This document shows positions 5,760 through 9,534 of a stretch of 9,534 nucleotides of DNA, piece after piece. The stretch comes from an uncultured Roseburia sp. (GTDB taxonomy: Bacteria; Bacillota; Clostridia; Lachnospirales; Lachnospiraceae): the NCBI GenBank assembly GCA_934358955.1, contig CAKRLC010000100.1:1-9534 (forward strand), read 5' to 3'. Positions within the stretch are counted from its first letter, which is position 1. Each line of letters opens with the position of its first letter. Both the position numbers and the translations under genes were made by a program. The notes below the pieces were generated by a model that saw nothing but the letters and a program-made list of their open reading frames with translations, made no database searches and was not told the origin of the DNA.

Positions 5760-7130
5760 ATGAATCAAAAGAGTAAATTGACCTTTGGAAAAATTGTGGA
5801 ACGTTTTTCTTATGGTTGTGGTGATTTCGGATGTAACATTATTTATACAGCAATGTCAGCGTTTCTGCTGTTCTATTATACGGACTATGCCAATGTCAGT
5901 GCGATAGCAGTGGGAACCATTATGATGGTTTCGCGTATTTTTGATGGAATCAGTGATATTATCATGGGTGTGATCGTTGACCGTACAAAATCCAAGTATG
6001 GAAAAGCAAGGCCATGGATTCTTCGTATGTGTATTCCGTTTGCAATATCCGGAATCCTTCTGTTTTCCGTTCCGGCTTCCTGGGCATCAACACCGAAGCT
6101 GGTGTATGTATTTATCACATATAATCTGGTATCTACAGTGATTTATACAGCGATCAATGTACCGTATTCTGCACTGAACGCACTGATGACACAGGATCCG
6201 TATGAGCGTTCTGTTTTAAGTATTTTCCGAAATCTTCTGGCAACAGCCGGAACACTTACGATCAATACATTTACACTTCCGCTGGTGGAGCACTTCGGAA
6301 ACAATGCAGCAGCATGGACTAAAACATTTGTAGTATTTGGCTTTGTGGCAATCGTAGCATTTTTATTTACTTTCTTTGGAACAAAGGAACGTGTACGTGC
6401 ATCTGAGAACAGCGGAGAGACAAAGGCAGAGGATGTGCCTTTTGTAACAGGTATCAAAGCACTTTTCAAAAACAAATACTGGATCATGATGACAGGTATG
6501 CTTGCCCTTTTCTTCCTTATGTATTCTGTTAACGGTGGTGCGACTGTATATTATGCAAAAGATATTCTCGGCGACAAAAATCTGGTAGGTACGATCAATG
6601 GTATTTTTAATATTGTACAGATCTGCGGAATGTTCTTTATTGCCATGATGGTTAAGAAACTTGGAAAGAGAAATGTATTTTCTATTGGTCTTATCCTGGA
6701 TATCATTGGAATGCTGGTACTGAATTTTTCCGGTGGTTCCATGGCGATCATTGTGATTTCCAGTGTGATCCGTGGTGTTGGTAATGCCTGTGGCGGTGCA
6801 ACTATGTGGGCAATGGTTTCCGACACAATCGATTATGGTGAGTGGAAAACAGGCTGCCGTACAGAGGGCCTTGTAAACAGTGCCTGCAGCTTTGGATATA
6901 AGATCGGAAATGGAATAGGATCTGCACTTCTCGGACTGATTCTGGAAATCGGCGGCTATGTGGGAACTGCAGCTGTACAGACAGAATCTGCACTGACTTC
7001 TATTAAGATCTGCTTTGTATGGATTCCGATCGCAGTTTATGTATGCGGACTTGTGATCATGAAATTTTATCATCTGGACAAGGAATTTGCCGGAATCATC
7101 GAAGATCTGAAAAAGCGTACACAGAAGTAA
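5760..7130 (+). CDS. GPH family sugar:cation symporter (MFS_2)
   Basis: The 456-residue protein is a polytopic membrane carrier of the glycoside-pentoside-hexuronide family, related to MelB and XynB/XylP transporters. Family marks include SYGCGDFGCNIIY near the N-terminus (17-29), the loop DGISDIIMGVIVDRTKSKYG with GKARPW (62-86), VPYSALNALMT (134-144), and DYGEWKTGCRTEG (358-370) in the late loop. About twelve hydrophobic helices are visible with a hydrophilic loop at about 208-232. It probably imports an oligosaccharide or glycoside with H+ or Na+. The ATG is preceded by AGGGAGA about 11 bases upstream. It is the first gene of an operon with GH5 (16-base gap) and GH43, and is divergent from the AraC regulator. 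No phosphotransferase genes are here, so the sugar enters unphosphorylated. Substrate is set only by context. Confidence 0.93.
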   Translation: MNQKSKLTFGKIVERFSYGCGDFGCNIIYTAMSAFLLFYYTDYANVSAIAVGTIMMVSRIFDGISDIIMGVIVDRTKSKYGKARPWILRMCIPFAISGILLFSVPASWASTPKLVYVFITYNLVSTVIYTAINVPYSALNALMTQDPYERSVLSIFRNLLATAGTLTINTFTLPLVEHFGNNAAAWTKTFVVFGFVAIVAFLFTFFGTKERVRASENSGETKAEDVPFVTGIKALFKNKYWIMMTGMLALFFLMYSVNGGATVYYAKDILGDKNLVGTINGIFNIVQICGMFFIAMMVKKLGKRNVFSIGLILDIIGMLVLNFSGGSMAIIVISSVIRGVGNACGGATMWAMVSDTIDYGEWKTGCRTEGLVNSACSFGYKIGNGIGSALLGLILEIGGYVGTAAVQTESALTSIKICFVWIPIAVYVCGLVIMKFYHLDKEFAGIIEDLKKRTQK

Positions 7131-7146
7131 AAGGAGAGTACCGGAT

Positions 7147-8325
7147 ATGAATATAAAAGGCGTAAATCTTGGAAATTGGCTGGTTCTGGAGAAATGGATG
7201 AACCCGGCCCTGTTTGAGGGAACAACAGCGGAAGATGAGTATTATCTTCCAACGCAGCTTTCACCGGAGGTATATGAAGCAAGGATAAAAATCCATCGTT
7301 CGGAGTACATCACAGAAAGAGATTTTGTAACCATAAAAAGAATGGGAATGGATTCTGTCCGTATTCCGGTACCATATTTTATATTTGGGGACAGAAAGCC
7401 ATTTATCGGCTGCATTGAAGAACTGGATAAAGCATTTAACTGGGCGGAAAAGTACGGACTTACCATTCTGATCGATCTTCACACTGTACCGTTAAGCCAG
7501 AATGGTTTTGATAACGGTGGAATCAGCGGCGTGTGTAAATGGGCACAGAATCCGGATGAGGTAGAATTTGTTCTTGGAGTTCTGGAACGTCTGGCAAAAC
7601 GATACGGTCATAGAAAAGGTCTGTTTGGCATACAGCCGTTGAATGAACCTGTAACTGAGAATATGTGGGGGACTATGGATGTGCAGAACCGTTATGCACC
7701 GGCAGATCCGGAGCTGGCAAAAGGCTCAGCCCCGATCACCATGGAATTCTTAAGAAAATTTTATCTGGAAGCATACGATCGGATCAGTACTTACATGCCA
7801 AAGGAAAAATACGTTGTGCTCCACGACGGCTTTGAGCTGATGGCGTGGAAGGACTTTATGCAGGAAGAAAAATATTCCAATGTGATTCTGGATACTCATC
7901 AGTATCTGATGGTGGCAGAGGCAAGAGGCTGCAATCAGACGATCGAGGGATATCTGAAATATGTGCGTGAGGAGCTGGAACCACAGATTACGGAGATGGA
8001 AAAATATTTCCCGGTGATCTGCGGTGAATGGTGTCTCTTCAATTCCCTTGCATGCGGCTGTGATACAAAAGGCGGACAGAGTGTGCTCAACGGAGTGGAA
8101 GGAAGCGAACGGGAAAGTCTTTCCACAGAAGAGAAAAAAGAAATCTATGCGACTTTGGCGAAGGCACAGCTGGAGCTTTGGGATAAATGCAGCGGATATT
8201 TTTACTGGAGCTATAAACTGCTTACAGATACCGTGAATACTCCGGGCTGGATCGGCTGGGACAGCTGGGATCTGGGACGGTGCGTTGATTTTGGCTGGTT
8301 TCCGGCCGGAAAAGGAGAAAAATAA
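7147..8325 (+). CDS. GH5 family glycosidase, exo-beta-1,3-glucanase-like, cytoplasmic
   Basis: The 392-residue protein is a single GH5 (beta/alpha)8 barrel. It begins with GVNLGNWLVLEKWM (5-18), close to the N-terminus of fungal-type exo-1,3-glucanases (GH5_9-like). VRIPVPYFIF (71-80), DLHTVPLSQNGFDNGG (110-125), the acid/base site IQPLNEP with Glu167, THQY (250-253) and the nucleophile site ICGEW with Glu294 follow in order. YFYWSYK (351-357) gives the barrel-end tryptophan. There is no signal peptide or binding module, so it should act on imported oligosaccharide in the cytoplasm. AGGAG lies 10 bases before the ATG. Translation is probably coupled within the operon, since the next gene starts one base after the stop. 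Exact linkage specificity (beta-1,3-glucan, other beta-glucan or beta-glucoside) is not certain; the GH5 call is firm. Confidence 0.9.
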   Translation: MNIKGVNLGNWLVLEKWMNPALFEGTTAEDEYYLPTQLSPEVYEARIKIHRSEYITERDFVTIKRMGMDSVRIPVPYFIFGDRKPFIGCIEELDKAFNWAEKYGLTILIDLHTVPLSQNGFDNGGISGVCKWAQNPDEVEFVLGVLERLAKRYGHRKGLFGIQPLNEPVTENMWGTMDVQNRYAPADPELAKGSAPITMEFLRKFYLEAYDRISTYMPKEKYVVLHDGFELMAWKDFMQEEKYSNVILDTHQYLMVAEARGCNQTIEGYLKYVREELEPQITEMEKYFPVICGEWCLFNSLACGCDTKGGQSVLNGVEGSERESLSTEEKKEIYATLAKAQLELWDKCSGYFYWSYKLLTDTVNTPGWIGWDSWDLGRCVDFGWFPAGKGEK

Positions 8326-8326
8326 T

Positions 8327-9534
8327 ATGATTATAAATCCAATACTTCCGGGTTTCAATCCGGATCCGTGCATCTGCCGGAAAGGCGATGATTACTATAT
8401 GGCAGTTTCTACTTTTGAATGGTTTCCGGGAATTCCGGTTTATCATTCAAAAGATCTTAAAAACTGGGAACTGTATACACATGTTATTACAGATGACGAA
8501 AAAGTAGATCTCAAGAAACTTCCAAGCGCAAAGGGAATCTGGGCTCCGTGCCTGACCTACTGTGAGGAAGAGGATATGTTCTATGTTGTTTACGGAGTAA
8601 TGAATTCCATGAACGCCAGATATTTTGATGTGGACAATTTCCTGATCTGTGCAAAAGATATCCGCGGACCGTGGAGTGAGCCGGTTTATCTTCATTCTTC
8701 CGGCTTTGATGCTTCTCTGTTTCACGATACCAACGGAAAAAAATATGTGGTATCTCTGGAGTGGGAGACAAGAGAAGGCTATGAGAAGCCAGGCGCTATC
8801 TGTATGGTAGAATATTCTCCTGAGAAAAAAGAGATCATCGGTTATCCGAAGAGAATCTGGCGAGGTGGTACAGACCGGGGATGCATTGAGGCACCGCATC
8901 TTACAAAACGTGGGGAATATTATTACATTATGTGTGCAGAAGGCGGTACAGGTTATAATCACTGCGTGACAATGGGACGGTCCAAAAATGTATGGGGACC
9001 ATATGAAAAAGATCCAAAGAACCCGATTGTTACCAGCGTTCCGGGAGAATCCTATGAGCGCCAGGATCCGGATCATCTGAAACCAAAGTACTATAACCCG
9101 GACTCTGTTCTTCAGAAATCCGGACACGGAAGCTATGTGGAGCTTCCTACCGGAGAAGTGTATCTGGTACATCTCTGTGCAAGACCGTTTGTACCGGAGC
9201 TCCGCTGTACACTTGGAAGAGAAACTGCAATTCAGAAAATGATGTGGACAGAAGATAACTGGCTTCGCATGGCAGATGGAAGCAATCTGGCGAAGATTGA
9301 GGTGCCGGAAACATCCCTTCCGGAATATCCGGTGGAAAAAACTCCGGACTTTGATGATTTCGATGGGGATGAACTTGGAAATTTTTATTATTCTCCAAGG
9401 ATCATGCCTCAGCGTTTTGCTGATATGAAAGCAAGAAAAGGCTATGTGCGTCTTCGTGGACAGGAATCCAGAACCTCTCTCAACAAAGTAAGTATCCTGG
9501 CCAGAAAGCTTACAAGTGTATATGCGCGGATCAC
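8327..9534 (+). CDS. GH43 family beta-xylosidase/arabinofuranosidase-like glycosidase (partial, 3' end outside window)
   Basis: The frame from the ATG at 8327 stays open for 402 codons to the window edge. It begins INPILPGFNPDPCICRKGDD, the start of GH43 enzymes, with the catalytic base Asp13. GIWAPCLTYCEEEDMFYVVY (70-89), the SGFDASLFHD segment with modulator Asp128, and RGCIEAPHLTK with acid Glu188 complete the triad of the five-bladed propeller. From about residue 342 (FDDFDGDELG, then RKGYVRLRG) a C-terminal beta-sandwich of the XynB type (GH43_C2) begins and is cut by the edge. Relatives are about 500-550 residues long. AGGAG at 8313-8317 is 9 bases upstream, inside the 3' end of GH5, so the two genes are translationally linked. 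No signal peptide is present, hence cytoplasmic. It would remove xylosyl or arabinosyl units, or other terminal sugars, from imported oligosaccharide; linkage is not provable here. Confidence 0.92.
   Translation, partial: MIINPILPGFNPDPCICRKGDDYYMAVSTFEWFPGIPVYHSKDLKNWELYTHVITDDEKVDLKKLPSAKGIWAPCLTYCEEEDMFYVVYGVMNSMNARYFDVDNFLICAKDIRGPWSEPVYLHSSGFDASLFHDTNGKKYVVSLEWETREGYEKPGAICMVEYSPEKKEIIGYPKRIWRGGTDRGCIEAPHLTKRGEYYYIMCAEGGTGYNHCVTMGRSKNVWGPYEKDPKNPIVTSVPGESYERQDPDHLKPKYYNPDSVLQKSGHGSYVELPTGEVYLVHLCARPFVPELRCTLGRETAIQKMMWTEDNWLRMADGSNLAKIEVPETSLPEYPVEKTPDFDDFDGDELGNFYYSPRIMPQRFADMKARKGYVRLRGQESRTSLNKVSILARKLTSVYARI

Noticed and set aside
8447..9172. A 241-codon minus-strand open frame
   Set aside because: It is antisense to GH43, whose catalytic triad is intact in the plus frame; no ribosome binding site or family match was seen.

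Overview
The window looks like chromosomal DNA from a low-to-moderate GC Gram-positive anaerobe, most likely a gut Lachnospiraceae (Clostridia). The reasons are the 23S rRNA 3' end, strong AGGAG-type ribosome binding sites, short U-tailed terminators, an ECF S-component, a GPH sugar symporter, and an AraC regulator with cytoplasmic glycosidases. The genus cannot be fixed from the sequence alone.

Layout. Positions 1-70 are the last bases of a 23S rRNA gene, closed by a terminator at 146-185 with no 5S rRNA between. A minus-strand relic of a DUF5060/DUF5605-type glycoside hydrolase follows (305-651). Only its N-terminal and C-terminal ends remain, joined out of frame. Upstream of it is a 20-bp-phased triple repeat that looks like a regulator site. 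Next is a lone ECF S-component (988-1599) with its own promoter and terminator. A MarR regulator (1977-2408) starts from a perfect-consensus promoter overlapped by a 14-bp perfect palindrome. It is co-oriented with a fusion protein (2437-3723) that joins a YczE/DUF6198-like membrane domain to a cytidylate-kinase-like P-loop domain. A second deletion scar (3867-4647) fuses the 5' part of a probable regulator to the 3' third of a GH1 6-phospho-beta-glucosidase.

The right half is an intact carbohydrate locus. An AraC-family regulator (4752-5609, minus) is divergent from a GPH sugar:cation symporter (5760-7130), a GH5 glycosidase resembling exo-beta-1,3-glucanases (7147-8325), and a GH43 glycosidase that runs off the window (8327-9534). 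Neither enzyme has a signal peptide. The inferred model is that the symporter imports an oligosaccharide, GH5 and GH43 degrade it in the cytoplasm, and the AraC protein responds to the sugar, probably through the TTGACCTA direct repeats in the shared promoter region.

The most unusual items are the membrane-kinase fusion under an apparently autoregulated MarR promoter, and two independent deletion scars in sugar-utilisation genes. I see no phage, insertion sequence, CRISPR array or clearly new defence system.
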